Shown here one piece after another: positions 50,686-60,049 of a stretch of 64,000 nucleotides of DNA. The stretch is taken from positions 100,098-164,097 of the forward strand of contig CAZVFC010000017.1 of NCBI GenBank assembly GCA_964625855.1, given 5' to 3'. The notes beneath the pieces were generated by a model. That model did no database searches. It was not told the origin of the DNA and saw only the letters and a program-made list of their open reading frames with translations. Numbering within the stretch: position 1 is the first letter of the stretch; the number at the start of each line of letters is the position of its first letter. The position numbers and the translations under genes were made by a program. This stretch comes from JAPLUA01 sp964625855 (lineage in GTDB: Bacteria; Verrucomicrobiota; Verrucomicrobiia; Limisphaerales; UBA8199).

Positions 50686-52569
50686 ATGACCGCCCTCCCA
50701 CGCTTCCTGGTCTTCCTGGTCCTGGCACTTTCAGCGCGCCTCGACGCTCAACCGGAAGCGACACCGCCGGCTGCGTCGTCCAACCGTTACCTGCTCATCG
50801 TGGACGCCTCGAAGTCCATGGAAGCGCGGGAGCGCGGCATGCTTAAGGTCGTGCAGGAGCTGCTGGCGTCCGGGATGGGCGGGCAGATGAAGGCGGGCGA
50901 CACGCTCGGCGTTTGGACTTACAATACCGACCTCTACATGGGGCGTTTTCCGCTCCAGCGTTGGTCGCCCGAGACGCAAACGGCGATCACCGCGAGCCTG
51001 GTCAAGTTCCTCAAGGGCCAGAAGTTCGAGAACGAGGCGGCGCTGGGCCGCGCGTTGACGGCAATGGACCAGGTCGTCAAAGAATCGCACCTGATCACGG
51101 TAATCCTGGTTTCCGCCGGCGGCGGGATCATGCAGGGCACGCCTTTCGATGATCGTATTAATGAGTTTTTCCAGCGGTGGCAGGACAAACAAAGGTCGGC
51201 GAAGATGCCCTATGTCGTCGTGCTCCGCGCCAGGACGGGGGAGTTCGTGGACTATACGCTCAACCTCCCGCCCTGGCCGGTTCAAATGCCCTACCTGCCG
51301 AGGGAAACACAAGTCGCCGCCGCTCCATTGCTGAACGCCGCTCCCGCAACCCCGCCTCAGGATCCCATTCCCGCAACACCCCCGTTGACCGTTTCGCGGA
51401 AGGAAACGAAGCGTCTGGACGCGCCCAAGGCCGAGGAGAGGCCCCTCTCGCCATCCGCGCCAACTGCGCCTGCCGTCGAGCCCGGAACGCAGCGCGATCC
51501 CGTTCCCCCACCCACGAAACCTGACCAGGCGGACTTGCCCAAGGCGGAAGCCCCCGCCGTGAAGGTTGAAACGCCGGCCACCGTCCCGCCGGCGATGACC
51601 AACGCCCCGCTCGCGGTCAAGGTTGACGCGCCCAAGCCCGAGCCGCCCGCAAAGGAAACGGCAAAGGCTGAACCCGCACCCGCGCCGGCGCCGACTCCCA
51701 CGCCCGAGTCAGCGCCCGCCCTTCCATCGGTGGTTCAGCCTGCAACTCCCCCATCGGCCGAGGCGCCCAAGGCGGAGACCGTCAAGGCGCCTGCCGAGAA
51801 ACCTCCGGCAGAAGCGTCGGTTCCGGCTCCGGCTCCGGCTCCTTCGCCGCCCCCCAAGGCGGAAACCGCGAGGGCGGCCGAGCCAGCCCCGCCGCCAGCC
51901 GCGCCGGTGCACGTCGCTGCTGCGCCTTCACTCCGCGCCCAATCGAATGCCGCACCCGTTGTGGTCGAACCATCCAAGCCTGCGCCCGTGCCCCAACTTA
52001 AACCCGGTTCGGTCTCCGCGCCTCCTCCACACCCACCTGTCGCCGTCGCTGCTGTTACCAACATTCCGGTCAAGTCTGTGCCGCCGCCGAGTCCGCGTCC
52101 CGCCGCGCCCGTCGCTCTCCCCGCCAATCGGGAGGTGGCGGCCACTCCGGCGAAGGCGATGCCTCCGCCCGCGAAGAAGGCGCAGCCAGTCGCGGTGCCT
52201 GCGCCAATCAAGTCCGAAGTGGTGTCGGCCTCGAACCTGACGGCGGTCACGCAAAAGCGACCGGAGGTCAGTGCTCACCCAGCGCGGGAGGTTGCGTCCG
52301 TCAAGCAGCGGACCGTCACAAAGGCAGCCCCTGCCATGCCTGCAATCGTTTCCAATCCTCCGGCGCCGCGCCCTTTGCCCATCACTCCCGCCCAAACCGC
52401 GGTCGTCGCACCGGCAAGGAACTTCCTGAGCCAGACGACGACTTGGGTTGTCGGCGTCCTGTTGCTGGGGGTTGCTTTCGGTTTCGGCTGGCTGGCGTTG
52501 CGCCGTTCACGCGCCGCGCCGCACGCGAGCCTCATCACACGTTCCCTGGACCGAGAGAAGAAAGAATGA
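50686..52569 (+). CDS. Secreted VWA-like protein with long Pro/Ala-rich region and C-terminal anchor
   Basis: 627 residues. Signal peptide (FLVFLVLALSARLDA), then a von Willebrand A-like domain (~30-210) with a MIDAS-like DASKSMEARERGM. A ~350-residue low-complexity region very rich in Pro, Ala, Lys and Glu follows, then a single membrane helix (TTWVVGVLLLGVAFGFGWLAL) and basic tail. It probably spans the periplasm or wall zone. Placed between NYN nuclease and GH5 genes with no gaps (the GH5 ATG overlaps its stop). Function unknown. Confidence 0.75.
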   Translation: MTALPRFLVFLVLALSARLDAQPEATPPAASSNRYLLIVDASKSMEARERGMLKVVQELLASGMGGQMKAGDTLGVWTYNTDLYMGRFPLQRWSPETQTAITASLVKFLKGQKFENEAALGRALTAMDQVVKESHLITVILVSAGGGIMQGTPFDDRINEFFQRWQDKQRSAKMPYVVVLRARTGEFVDYTLNLPPWPVQMPYLPRETQVAAAPLLNAAPATPPQDPIPATPPLTVSRKETKRLDAPKAEERPLSPSAPTAPAVEPGTQRDPVPPPTKPDQADLPKAEAPAVKVETPATVPPAMTNAPLAVKVDAPKPEPPAKETAKAEPAPAPAPTPTPESAPALPSVVQPATPPSAEAPKAETVKAPAEKPPAEASVPAPAPAPSPPPKAETARAAEPAPPPAAPVHVAAAPSLRAQSNAAPVVVEPSKPAPVPQLKPGSVSAPPPHPPVAVAAVTNIPVKSVPPPSPRPAAPVALPANREVAATPAKAMPPPAKKAQPVAVPAPIKSEVVSASNLTAVTQKRPEVSAHPAREVASVKQRTVTKAAPAMPAIVSNPPAPRPLPITPAQTAVVAPARNFLSQTTTWVVGVLLLGVAFGFGWLALRRSRAAPHASLITRSLDREKKE

Positions 52570-53648
52570 ACCGTCGCCAGTTTATTCAAGCCGCCACCGC
52601 CCTGGCCGTCGCCTCGGCGGCGCCATCCCTGCTGCAACTCAGCGCCGCTCAGGCGCCAACCGTGAGTCCCCGCCGCCTGCCGCGCTGGCGCGGATTCAAC
52701 CTGCTGGCCAAGTTCGTGAAGCATCGCGACGGCAATCCGCCCTATGCCGAGACCGACTTCGCGTTTGTGGCCGAGTGGGGATTCGACTTCGTGCGCCTGC
52801 CGATGTCATATCACTGTTGGAGCGACCCGAATGACTGGCTGACCCTGCGCGAGGCCGACCTGAAGGACATTGACCAGGCGGTCGAACTGGGCCTCAAGCA
52901 TGGCGTGCACGTGAACCTGAACCTGCATCGCGCGCCAGGCTACTGCGTCAACCCGCCGAAGGAGCCGCTGGATCTGTGGACGGATGACAAGGCCCTGGAG
53001 GCTTGCGCCTTCCACTGGGCGCATTTTGCGAAGCGCTACAAAGGCATCGCCAACGAGCGCGTGAGCTTTGACCTGGTCAACGAGCCGGGCAACATCCCTG
53101 CCGAGAAGTATGTGCGGGTGGTCAAGCGCCTGGTGGAGAGCATCCGAGGCGAGGACCCGCAGCGGCTGGTCATTGCGGACGGCCTCAAGTGGGGACGCGA
53201 GCCGGTGGATGGGCTGGCGGACCTGGGCATCGCGCAGAGCACGCGCGGCTACGACCCGATGCAGATCAGCCATTACAAGGCGAGCTGGATTAACGGCTCA
53301 GACAAATGGCCCGAGCCGACCTGGCCGCTCCAGCAGGGGGAGAAGCCGCCCATGACTAAAGAGACGCTGCGCAAAGAACGAATCAAGCCCTGGAAGAAAC
53401 TGGAGCAGACAGGCGTGGGTGTGCACGTGGGTGAATGGGGCGCATTCAATCGCACGCCGCACAAGGTCGTGCTGGCCTGGATGCGCGACAACCTGGACCT
53501 GTGGAAGGAAGCGGGGTGGGGCTGGTCGCTCTGGGAATTGCGAGGCAGCTTCGGCGTCCTGGACAGCCAGCGGACCGACGTCAAGTACGAGGACTTCCGC
53601 GGCCATAAGCTCGACCGCGAGATGCTCACCCTGCTGCAAAGCGGGTAG
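52566..53648 (+). CDS. GH5-family glycoside hydrolase, Tat-type signal
   Basis: 360 residues from the ATG at 52566, which overlaps the VWA stop as ATGA. The N-terminus MNRRQFIQAATALAVASAA resembles a twin-arginine signal (RR-x-F). TIM-barrel cellulase-type motifs: WGFDFVRLPMSYHCW, HGVHVNLNLHRAPGYCVN, the acid/base Glu173 in DLVNEPGN and the nucleophile Glu290 in VHVGEWGAFNR. The substrate is not evident; GH5 covers cellulases, mannanases and glucosidases. Confidence 0.87.
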   Translation: MNRRQFIQAATALAVASAAPSLLQLSAAQAPTVSPRRLPRWRGFNLLAKFVKHRDGNPPYAETDFAFVAEWGFDFVRLPMSYHCWSDPNDWLTLREADLKDIDQAVELGLKHGVHVNLNLHRAPGYCVNPPKEPLDLWTDDKALEACAFHWAHFAKRYKGIANERVSFDLVNEPGNIPAEKYVRVVKRLVESIRGEDPQRLVIADGLKWGREPVDGLADLGIAQSTRGYDPMQISHYKASWINGSDKWPEPTWPLQQGEKPPMTKETLRKERIKPWKKLEQTGVGVHVGEWGAFNRTPHKVVLAWMRDNLDLWKEAGWGWSLWELRGSFGVLDSQRTDVKYEDFRGHKLDREMLTLLQSG

Positions 53649-53666
53649 CCCCTTGCCGGATCCTGC

Positions 53667-55313
53667 CTACTGAATACGCAGCCACACCGTCTTCAGGTAG
53701 GCTGGCTCAGAGCGCGAGATGGGGAAATCGGGCGGCTGGGGCACGTAATGCTTCCGGATAAGGCTTCTTCCGCCCGCGCGGATGGCCGCCCTCACCACTC
53801 CCAGAAACTCCTCGGGCGGCCAGCCTGCCGCGTTGGTCGAGGCCAATAGCACACCGCCCGAAGCCAGGAGCGGCAAGGCCGCCTGGACGAGTTTGCCGTA
53901 GTCTTTCTCCGCCCGGAACACGCCGGACACCTTGGACTGCGAGAACGTGGGCGGGTCGAGCAGGACAACCTCGAAGCTCCGTTGGCGCTTTGCCAGCCGG
54001 CGCAGCCAATCGAAGGCATCGCCGGACACGAACTCATGTCCGGCATGTTCCAAGCCGTTCAACTCGAAGTTGCTCCTGCCCCAATCAAGATAACGTTTCG
54101 AGAGATCGAGGCTCGTGGTAAGGGCCCCGGCCCTCGCCGCGCAGAGCGAGAAGGCGCAGGTGTAGGCGAAGACGTTCAGCACCCGGCACGTTGGAGCCGG
54201 CGCGCTGCGTCGCGGGTCCAGAAGCGGAAACTCAGCGGCGAGGTGGCCGGAGAGCAAGCGCCGGCGGTTGTCGCGCTGGTCGAGGAACAGGCCTGTGGAA
54301 TAGCCCTCGGCCAGGCTGAGGGCGAAGGCTACCCCGTTCTCCCGGATCATGATTCGTCCCGGCGCGGCCTCGCCCAGGACCCGTTGTGGCGCGGCCTCGG
54401 ACGCGCTCGCCCGCCCCACCTGGCGCGTCAGGAGCTTGTGGTAGGCGCCGCGCGCGGAGTGACGGCTCGCCAATCGCTCCAGCTCCTCGCGTTGCGATGC
54501 GCTCAGAGGCTGCGCGCCTTGCGACAATAGATAATCCGCCAGTCGGTCCACGTACCAGCCGGGCCAGCCATCGCTGGCTCCGTGAATCAGGCGATACGTG
54601 TTGGTAAGCTCAAGGTCAATCAATTGGCTGCGCAGCGAAGCTCGCGTGTCGGCATGGAAGTCCGCCGGTGCAACCCAGCTCATTTCCACGCCCGAGGCCG
54701 GATGCTTCAGAGTCACCTCCAAGGCGTGCAGACAGACGCGGGGAGCCGGGGTGCCGCCGTAAAGCGTGTCGCCGAGGATGGGGAAACCGGCCTGAGCGGC
54801 GTGCACGCGGACCTGGTGCGTGCGGCCTGTGAGCGGCTGCGCTTCAACCGCCTGCCAGCCGTGGTCGGTTAGCCCGCTGCTGCCCTCTGCCCCCAGCCTC
54901 CTTGCGTCGGCTGCCGCCAGGGGGCGGAAGCGCGTTTCGGCTGGCTCGCCCCCGGCATGGAGCGGACGGCTCAAGTACCTCTCTCCGGCGCGGACGAGCG
55001 AGCTCTTGACCACAAGCTCAGTTTGCGGCACGGCGCGGTCCGTGAGCAGGAAATACCGCTTCCGGACGCCGCGCCGGGTAAATTGTTCCGTGAGCGCTCG
55101 GTTGGCAAGGGGCGTCTTGGCGAAGACCATCACGCCTGAGGTGTCCTTGTCGAGCCGGTGGATGATGGCAAGCCGTACCCAGCGCGGCTCGCGATGCCGC
55201 AGCCAGTCGTAAAGGCCTTCGCCGGCGTGCGGGCTGGGAGCGTGCGTATTCAGGCCGGCGGGCTTGTTCACCACCAGCAAGTGGTCATCCTCGAAAATCA
55301 GGCACGGCAGCAC
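53667..55313 (-). CDS. RluA pseudouridine synthase fused to RlmI-type rRNA methyltransferase
   Basis: 548 residues. N-terminal ~230: RluA family with catalytic Asp55 in IHRLDKDTSG and RTHQVRVHAAQAGFPILGD. C-terminal ~300: class I SAM methyltransferase of the RlmI/RlmK type (GLFLDQRDNRR, LNVFAYTCAFSLCAARAGA, VLLDPPTFSQSK). The single frame suggests coordinated modification of one rRNA region. Full-length, convergent with the GH5 gene. Confidence 0.9.
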   Translation of the reverse strand: MLPCLIFEDDHLLVVNKPAGLNTHAPSPHAGEGLYDWLRHREPRWVRLAIIHRLDKDTSGVMVFAKTPLANRALTEQFTRRGVRKRYFLLTDRAVPQTELVVKSSLVRAGERYLSRPLHAGGEPAETRFRPLAAADARRLGAEGSSGLTDHGWQAVEAQPLTGRTHQVRVHAAQAGFPILGDTLYGGTPAPRVCLHALEVTLKHPASGVEMSWVAPADFHADTRASLRSQLIDLELTNTYRLIHGASDGWPGWYVDRLADYLLSQGAQPLSASQREELERLASRHSARGAYHKLLTRQVGRASASEAAPQRVLGEAAPGRIMIRENGVAFALSLAEGYSTGLFLDQRDNRRRLLSGHLAAEFPLLDPRRSAPAPTCRVLNVFAYTCAFSLCAARAGALTTSLDLSKRYLDWGRSNFELNGLEHAGHEFVSGDAFDWLRRLAKRQRSFEVVLLDPPTFSQSKVSGVFRAEKDYGKLVQAALPLLASGGVLLASTNAAGWPPEEFLGVVRAAIRAGGRSLIRKHYVPQPPDFPISRSEPAYLKTVWLRIQ

Positions 55314-55374
55314 CGGTTAAGCAGAACAGGTTACATCAGGTTCTCCCGGGCTCCCGGCTTCCGAAGGGTTCGGC

Positions 55375-56046
55375 TCACCAGAAGCTCCAGGCGCCTTTCC
55401 AGACAATCCATAGGCCGAGCAAGAGATTCGTGATCCCATGGGCAGTCATCGCATCGCCGAGGCGGTCCTTGCGGATGACGAGCCACTGGTAAGCCAGGCC
55501 GCAGATGATACCGGCCAGCCAGCGGTCGGGATGCATCAGGCCGAAAATGACCGAGGTCACGACAAACGACAGCGCGTGAAACTGGCCCAGCGGCATGGCC
55601 AGGAAATCAAGCTTCACAAAGTAGCGATACAGGAACGAGCGATAGAAGAGCTCCTCCACCGGCGGGACGATCACTGTCATGCCGACGATGTGCACCACCA
55701 CGTAGAACCAGGCTATCGCCGAGCCGGTCCCAAATTGCGCGAACGGTTTCGCGCCCTCGCCCGGATCCGACAGTCGCGGGTAAAGGCCGTCCAGGCCAAC
55801 CCAGATCACGAAGATAGCAACTCCGATTACCACTGCTTCCCAACTGATCTTCCAGCGCATCTCCCGCACGAACGGGCGGACTTCCCAGAGCACCCAGGCG
55901 GCCAGAAACGTCTTCGCGATGTAGGCCCAGTACTTCAGCTCAGGGCCGAACCCATCCTGGAAAAAGCCCAGGAGAGCGTAGATCGCGAACGGCGCGATGC
56001 GCGCAAACTCAGGCGAGGTCTCGCATTTCTTGCGAAGGAGTTGCAT
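55375..56046 (-). CDS. CPBP/CAAX-protease-related membrane protein
   Basis: 223 residues from the ATG at 56046 (MQLLRKKCETSPEFARIAPF); the frame is open upstream but without hydrophobic or family-like sequence. About six to seven membrane helices. The CPBP glutamic protease motifs are all there: Glu131/Glu132 and Arg136 in EELFYRSFLYRYF, His172 in FGLMHPDRW and His203 in MTAHGITNLLLG. It resembles the CAAX-protease-related proteins found with exosortase/PEP-CTERM systems. Downstream of gspB, gap 49 nt. Confidence 0.82.
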   Translation of the reverse strand: MQLLRKKCETSPEFARIAPFAIYALLGFFQDGFGPELKYWAYIAKTFLAAWVLWEVRPFVREMRWKISWEAVVIGVAIFVIWVGLDGLYPRLSDPGEGAKPFAQFGTGSAIAWFYVVVHIVGMTVIVPPVEELFYRSFLYRYFVKLDFLAMPLGQFHALSFVVTSVIFGLMHPDRWLAGIICGLAYQWLVIRKDRLGDAMTAHGITNLLLGLWIVWKGAWSFW

Positions 56047-56095
56047 TGGCGGCCTATCATCGGCGTACTGGCCGCCACCGCCAAGCCAAAAGTGC

Positions 56096-56758
56096 TTACT
56101 CGTCCAGGACCAGGACGTTGGTTTGGCTTGCCCCGACGAGCGTGACGCTCTCCTTGTCAATGGCTGTAACGCGAAGCCCGTTCAGCTTCTCGCCGATGAA
56201 CAGCGTCTTGCCGTTCAGCATGACCGACGGCCTTGTCGGGCTATACACAATCGCCTGCAGTCGCGGCAATGGCGGCGGGGGCGGCGGAGTCTCGGTGACG
56301 GGGGGAATATTGGTTGCTTGGTTGTCGGCAGCCGCGACCGCCGGCAGATCGGCAGGTATGGCGACGGCGGCGGCCTCGAGGATCGAGGCCGGGTCCACCA
56401 CTGCCTCCGTCGGGGCAACGGGCGCGGGAACGGGTTCGGCGGCAGGGGCCGGCTCGGCTGGAGTTGGCTCGGCTGGAGCCGGTTCAGGCTGCGGCGCGGC
56501 AATTGGGTCAGCGGGCATCGCAGCGCGGGCATGAACCTCGGTGGGCTGCGCCGAGCCGGGCTGCTGCGACCGCTGCCAGACGAAAAGCAGTAACATGAGC
56601 GCGACCAGGGCCAGCGCGGCGGGGGCCAGCAAGCCGATGCCCCGCCGCGTGCATTGCCCGGGCTCGACGGGCCGCAGTTCCAGGTTTGGTGCGGGCGGCG
56701 GCGCGGCTTGCTGCTGCGCCTGTTTGGCCCGTTTCAATGCGTCATTGATTAAGCTCAT
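56096..56758 (-). CDS. GspB-like type II secretion assembly protein
   Basis: 220 residues: short cytoplasmic lead with MSLINDALKRAKQAQQQ, one membrane helix (LLAPAALALVALMLLLFVW), a Pro/Ala/Glu-rich periplasmic linker, and a C-terminal GspB-type domain (LQAIVYSPTRPSVMLNGKTL, VTLVGASQTNVLVLDE). GspB pairs with the ATPase GspA to help the secretin cross the cell wall. The ATG overlaps the gspA stop (56755-56758). Confidence 0.85.
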   Translation of the reverse strand: MSLINDALKRAKQAQQQAAPPPAPNLELRPVEPGQCTRRGIGLLAPAALALVALMLLLFVWQRSQQPGSAQPTEVHARAAMPADPIAAPQPEPAPAEPTPAEPAPAAEPVPAPVAPTEAVVDPASILEAAAVAIPADLPAVAAADNQATNIPPVTETPPPPPPLPRLQAIVYSPTRPSVMLNGKTLFIGEKLNGLRVTAIDKESVTLVGASQTNVLVLDE

Positions 56759-57570
56759 GCGTTAATTTCTCCTTCGAGTTCATGGATGGCTTGGCCCACC
56801 ATTTGGAAGTTGATCCGCTCGCTGTGCTGCACGAAGCCCGCCAGGAGCGCCTTGTCGCAGACCGCGTTCACGAGGCGGGGGATGCCCTTGCTGTAATGAT
56901 GCACGCGCCACAGAGCGGGCCGGGTGAAATAGGGCGTGCCGTTTCCGCCGGAAACGTGGAGCCGGTGCTGCACGTAACGAATGACTTCCTCCCGGGTCAG
57001 GGGGAACAGGTGATAACGGACGGTGATGCGCTGGCGGAGCTGGCGCAGGCGCGGGTTATTCAGACGGTCGCGCAACTCGGGTTGACCCAGCAGGACGATT
57101 TGCAGGAGCTTGCGGTTGTCGGTTTCCAGGTTGGACAACAGTCTCACTTGTTCGAGCAGGTCGTCGGTCAGGTCCTGCGCCTCGTCAATGATCAGCACGG
57201 TATCCTTCCGGCGCTCGAGCTGCTTGAGCAGAAACTGGTTGATGACCGCCAGCGTGTCCAGCCGATCCAGGCCCTTGACCTGCAGGCCGAACTCGACCGC
57301 CACGGCTTTCACTAACTCGTCGGCCGACATGATCGGGTTCAGGATGAGCGCGGTGGCGAAGTGGTCATCGAGCTGCTCGAGCATGGCCCGGCAGAGCGTC
57401 GTCTTGCCCGCGCCGACTTCTCCCGTCATCTGGACAAAGCCCTTCCGCTCGCGAATGCCGTAAAGCAAGTGATTATATGCTTCCCGGTGCTTCGCGCTGT
57501 AAAACAGGAACCGTGGGTTTGGTGTAATATCAAACGGCGGTTCGGTCAGGCCGTAATATTCCAGGTACAC
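56755..57570 (-). CDS. GspA/ExeA-type AAA ATPase
   Basis: 271 residues, starting with GTG (MYLEYYGLTEPPFDITPNPRF, the classic ExeA start). Walker A is GEVGAGKTTLC (Lys56), Walker B VLIIDEAQDLTDDLLEQ, plus sensor motifs RQRITVRYHLFPLT and GIPRLVNAVCDKAL. The peptidoglycan-binding domain found in full GspA is absent, so it matches the shorter form often seen in Verrucomicrobia and PEP-CTERM gene clusters. It works with GspB downstream. Confidence 0.88.
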   Translation of the reverse strand: MYLEYYGLTEPPFDITPNPRFLFYSAKHREAYNHLLYGIRERKGFVQMTGEVGAGKTTLCRAMLEQLDDHFATALILNPIMSADELVKAVAVEFGLQVKGLDRLDTLAVINQFLLKQLERRKDTVLIIDEAQDLTDDLLEQVRLLSNLETDNRKLLQIVLLGQPELRDRLNNPRLRQLRQRITVRYHLFPLTREEVIRYVQHRLHVSGGNGTPYFTRPALWRVHHYSKGIPRLVNAVCDKALLAGFVQHSERINFQMVGQAIHELEGEINA

Positions 57571-57902
57571 GCCCCTTTCTCAGCAGAAAGAGTGCCTGCG
57601 GGGAGCAACGGAATGATGTCCACCCGCGGGACACCCGGCCGCCGGGCGTGTGACCTCGAGCGCGGCTTGAACCAGGTCGGATTACCATCTCCATCCCTCG
57701 ATCAGCGATGCAGCACGGCTGTGGCCACACTGCCTTGGGCCTTCCCGGCGTGTAAGGGGTTTCAACGCCAACCGGTCAGGGGCTGCGGGCTACCACCTTT
57801 GGCGCAGGCGTGGCAGAAAGTGTCTCAAACCGCGACAGCCGTGCCCAAGTGGCCTTGGTTCGTGCCGCAGGGCGAGCACGCAAATGTCGCTTGCGAAGAC
57901 GT
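57571..57902. other. Non-coding gap between GspA and sialidase genes (332 bp)
   Basis: No convincing gene, hairpin terminator or repeat family seen. Both flanking genes read leftward, so the gap should hold the 3' end of the sialidase transcript and the promoter of the gspA operon. Confidence 0.5.
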
Positions 57903-59996
57903 TCAGGGGCGCGCTTCGGCTTGCAGGAAATCAATGCCGTCTTGCCCCAGCTTGAAGCGTCGGGCCCGCACGGCGCTCCCCGCGCCTTCCTCGTAATACA
58001 CCACCAGCACGGAACCGTCCTTGAGTTCGACGGTTGAAGCATAGGCCCCAGCCGTGGAGTCAATTTGATACGGCCCCTGCCAGCTCTTGCCCTCGTCGCG
58101 GCTGACGTGCAGCGAGGTGAGCGGAAGACGATGGGTGAGCAGAATCTCGCCGGTGCTCAGGCGCGTGAAGTGCGGGCAATGCCCCGGGAACCCAAGGTCT
58201 TTCACGGGCGACCAGGTGAGGCCGGCGTCGGGACTGGTGGCAAAGTGCATGTTCACGCGGTCGCCGCGCAGGGCAGCGTAGAGTGTGCCGTCCTTGAGCC
58301 GCACCACGTCGGTCTCGGCGTCGAGGCGCACACCGCTGCCCTTGCCGATCGGGATGGGCTCGCACCACGTCTTGCCGCCATCCGTCGAGCGGATCACGCC
58401 GCCGTAGGCCGTCCCACCTTCCTCTCGGTACACGCCGAGGAGGCGTGTCCCGTCGGGCAACTCACGTACCGGCGCCGAGCTGGGCCACCCGGGGGCGACT
58501 ATCCGTGGCTCTGCCTCCCAGGTTTCGCCGCCGTCGAGAGACGTGACCAGGCACGTGTCGCAGAGCACCTTGCCGTCGGGCTGGCGGCGATAGGTGAAGA
58601 AGCTGCAGACGACGGAGCCGTCCCGCATCTGGGCGATGTGTGGATCGCGGTCATCAAACGGGCCGTCGAAAAGGATGCGTGGCGCGCTCCACGTGCGGCC
58701 CTCGTCCTTTGACCGAACGCTACAAATGCGCCCGCCCTTCGGCCAATCATTCCGCGGCAGCGAAACGTGGCCGTAGCCCCCATAGAAAACGCACAACAGG
58801 TCGCCGTTCGTGAGCCGGCAGAGGTCGGTGAATGCCTGGTAGCTCCCTGCCGCTTCGCCACGCGAGATGATGAGGTGGTGGCTTCCCTGTTCAAGCCACT
58901 CCCGGTTGAGCCGCGTAAAGGTGATGAACTGGTAGCCGCGTTCCACTCCGCGTTCCCACAGGACGCCGACCGTCTTGTCCTTGAGAATAGCGAGATCCGA
59001 GTAGGCGGCGTAGTCATCTGAGATCACCCGCTCGTTTGCGAAGCTCTTGCCTTCATCTTCGCTCCAGCGGATGGCAAGCCGGCGGCGGTCGGGACCTTTC
59101 GGACCCGTCCAGACAATGCGGTTGTGGTCGTCGCCGGCGGTCTTGAGCGTAGAGCGTTCGATGGCGCACATGACAGGCGTCACGGTGAGCCCAGGCCGCG
59201 GCTCGGCCCAGGTCTGGCCGCCGTCGGTGCTCTCGGCCAGCCAACGGTGCGGACCGGAGTTCTGCCGGATGTCCATGAGCAGGCGGTCATCGGCCAGTTC
59301 GACGATCTGGTTCTCGTCGCCGCGCTGCTTGCCGGGGACGAACTGGCTGCGTTGCCAGGTGCGCCCGTGATCGTCTGAGAAGATGGCGAAGTTCGCCGGG
59401 GGCATCTTCCACATCGGCACGATGAGGCGCCCCTTGCGAGTCTGAATGGCGCCGCCCGGGCCGGGTACGCTCGCGCGCCAGGTCTTGTCGTTCATGTCGC
59501 GGCCTACGGCCGTCAAGTCCAGCGGCTCCGACCACGTCTGGCCGCTGGTATCGCTCCAGCGGGCGATGGTCTGCATATCATCGGTGCCGGGCCGCGAGGT
59601 GTCGGTGCTGCAACCCGGGCGCGAGCGCAGGTAGAAGACCCAGAGCCGCCCGTTGCTCTTATCCACGAGGGTTGCCGGGTTAGCTGCGGACCAGAGCTCG
59701 CCCGCGTGTTCCAGCAGCGTCATAGCCGACCACGTAGCTCCGTTGTTGGTGCTGCGTTTGTACACGAGGTCAATCTCCTGCTTGCCGAAGCCCGGGTCGT
59801 CGGCGTTGTACTTGCGGGCCTCGGCGAAGGCGACTATCGAGCCGTCGGGTGCTGTCTCCACTCCCGGAATGCGGTAAGTGTGGTAGCCGCCTTGTCCCGA
59901 GATGAAGACGTCGGTACTGGTAAGCAAGGGCTCAGCGCCGGCCCAGGCCGCCACTGAAATCGTAGCGACTAACGCTTTGATGAGGTTGCAGTTCAT
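57903..59996 (-). CDS. Secreted sialidase-like protein with two tandem BNR propellers
   Basis: 697 residues with a signal peptide (IKALVATISVAAWAGA). The N-terminal half is a GH33-like propeller: catalytic-type HTYRIPGVE, FAEAR, and Asp boxes STNNGATWS, SDTSGQTWSEP, SDDHGRTWQ, STDGGQTWAEP. From about residue 385 a second set begins (SKDEGRTWSAP, SLDGGETWEAE, STDGGKTWCEP, SRDEGKSWQGP), about ten Asp boxes in all. Such proteins may cleave sialic or other acidic sugars; the second propeller may be inactive or act on another substrate. Confidence 0.82.
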   Translation of the reverse strand: MNCNLIKALVATISVAAWAGAEPLLTSTDVFISGQGGYHTYRIPGVETAPDGSIVAFAEARKYNADDPGFGKQEIDLVYKRSTNNGATWSAMTLLEHAGELWSAANPATLVDKSNGRLWVFYLRSRPGCSTDTSRPGTDDMQTIARWSDTSGQTWSEPLDLTAVGRDMNDKTWRASVPGPGGAIQTRKGRLIVPMWKMPPANFAIFSDDHGRTWQRSQFVPGKQRGDENQIVELADDRLLMDIRQNSGPHRWLAESTDGGQTWAEPRPGLTVTPVMCAIERSTLKTAGDDHNRIVWTGPKGPDRRRLAIRWSEDEGKSFANERVISDDYAAYSDLAILKDKTVGVLWERGVERGYQFITFTRLNREWLEQGSHHLIISRGEAAGSYQAFTDLCRLTNGDLLCVFYGGYGHVSLPRNDWPKGGRICSVRSKDEGRTWSAPRILFDGPFDDRDPHIAQMRDGSVVCSFFTYRRQPDGKVLCDTCLVTSLDGGETWEAEPRIVAPGWPSSAPVRELPDGTRLLGVYREEGGTAYGGVIRSTDGGKTWCEPIPIGKGSGVRLDAETDVVRLKDGTLYAALRGDRVNMHFATSPDAGLTWSPVKDLGFPGHCPHFTRLSTGEILLTHRLPLTSLHVSRDEGKSWQGPYQIDSTAGAYASTVELKDGSVLVVYYEEGAGSAVRARRFKLGQDGIDFLQAEARP

Positions 59997-60049
59997 GAGA
60001 GTAATCGGTTCTCGGAGTTGGACCGGACACCGGTACAGGTGCGTCGCCT

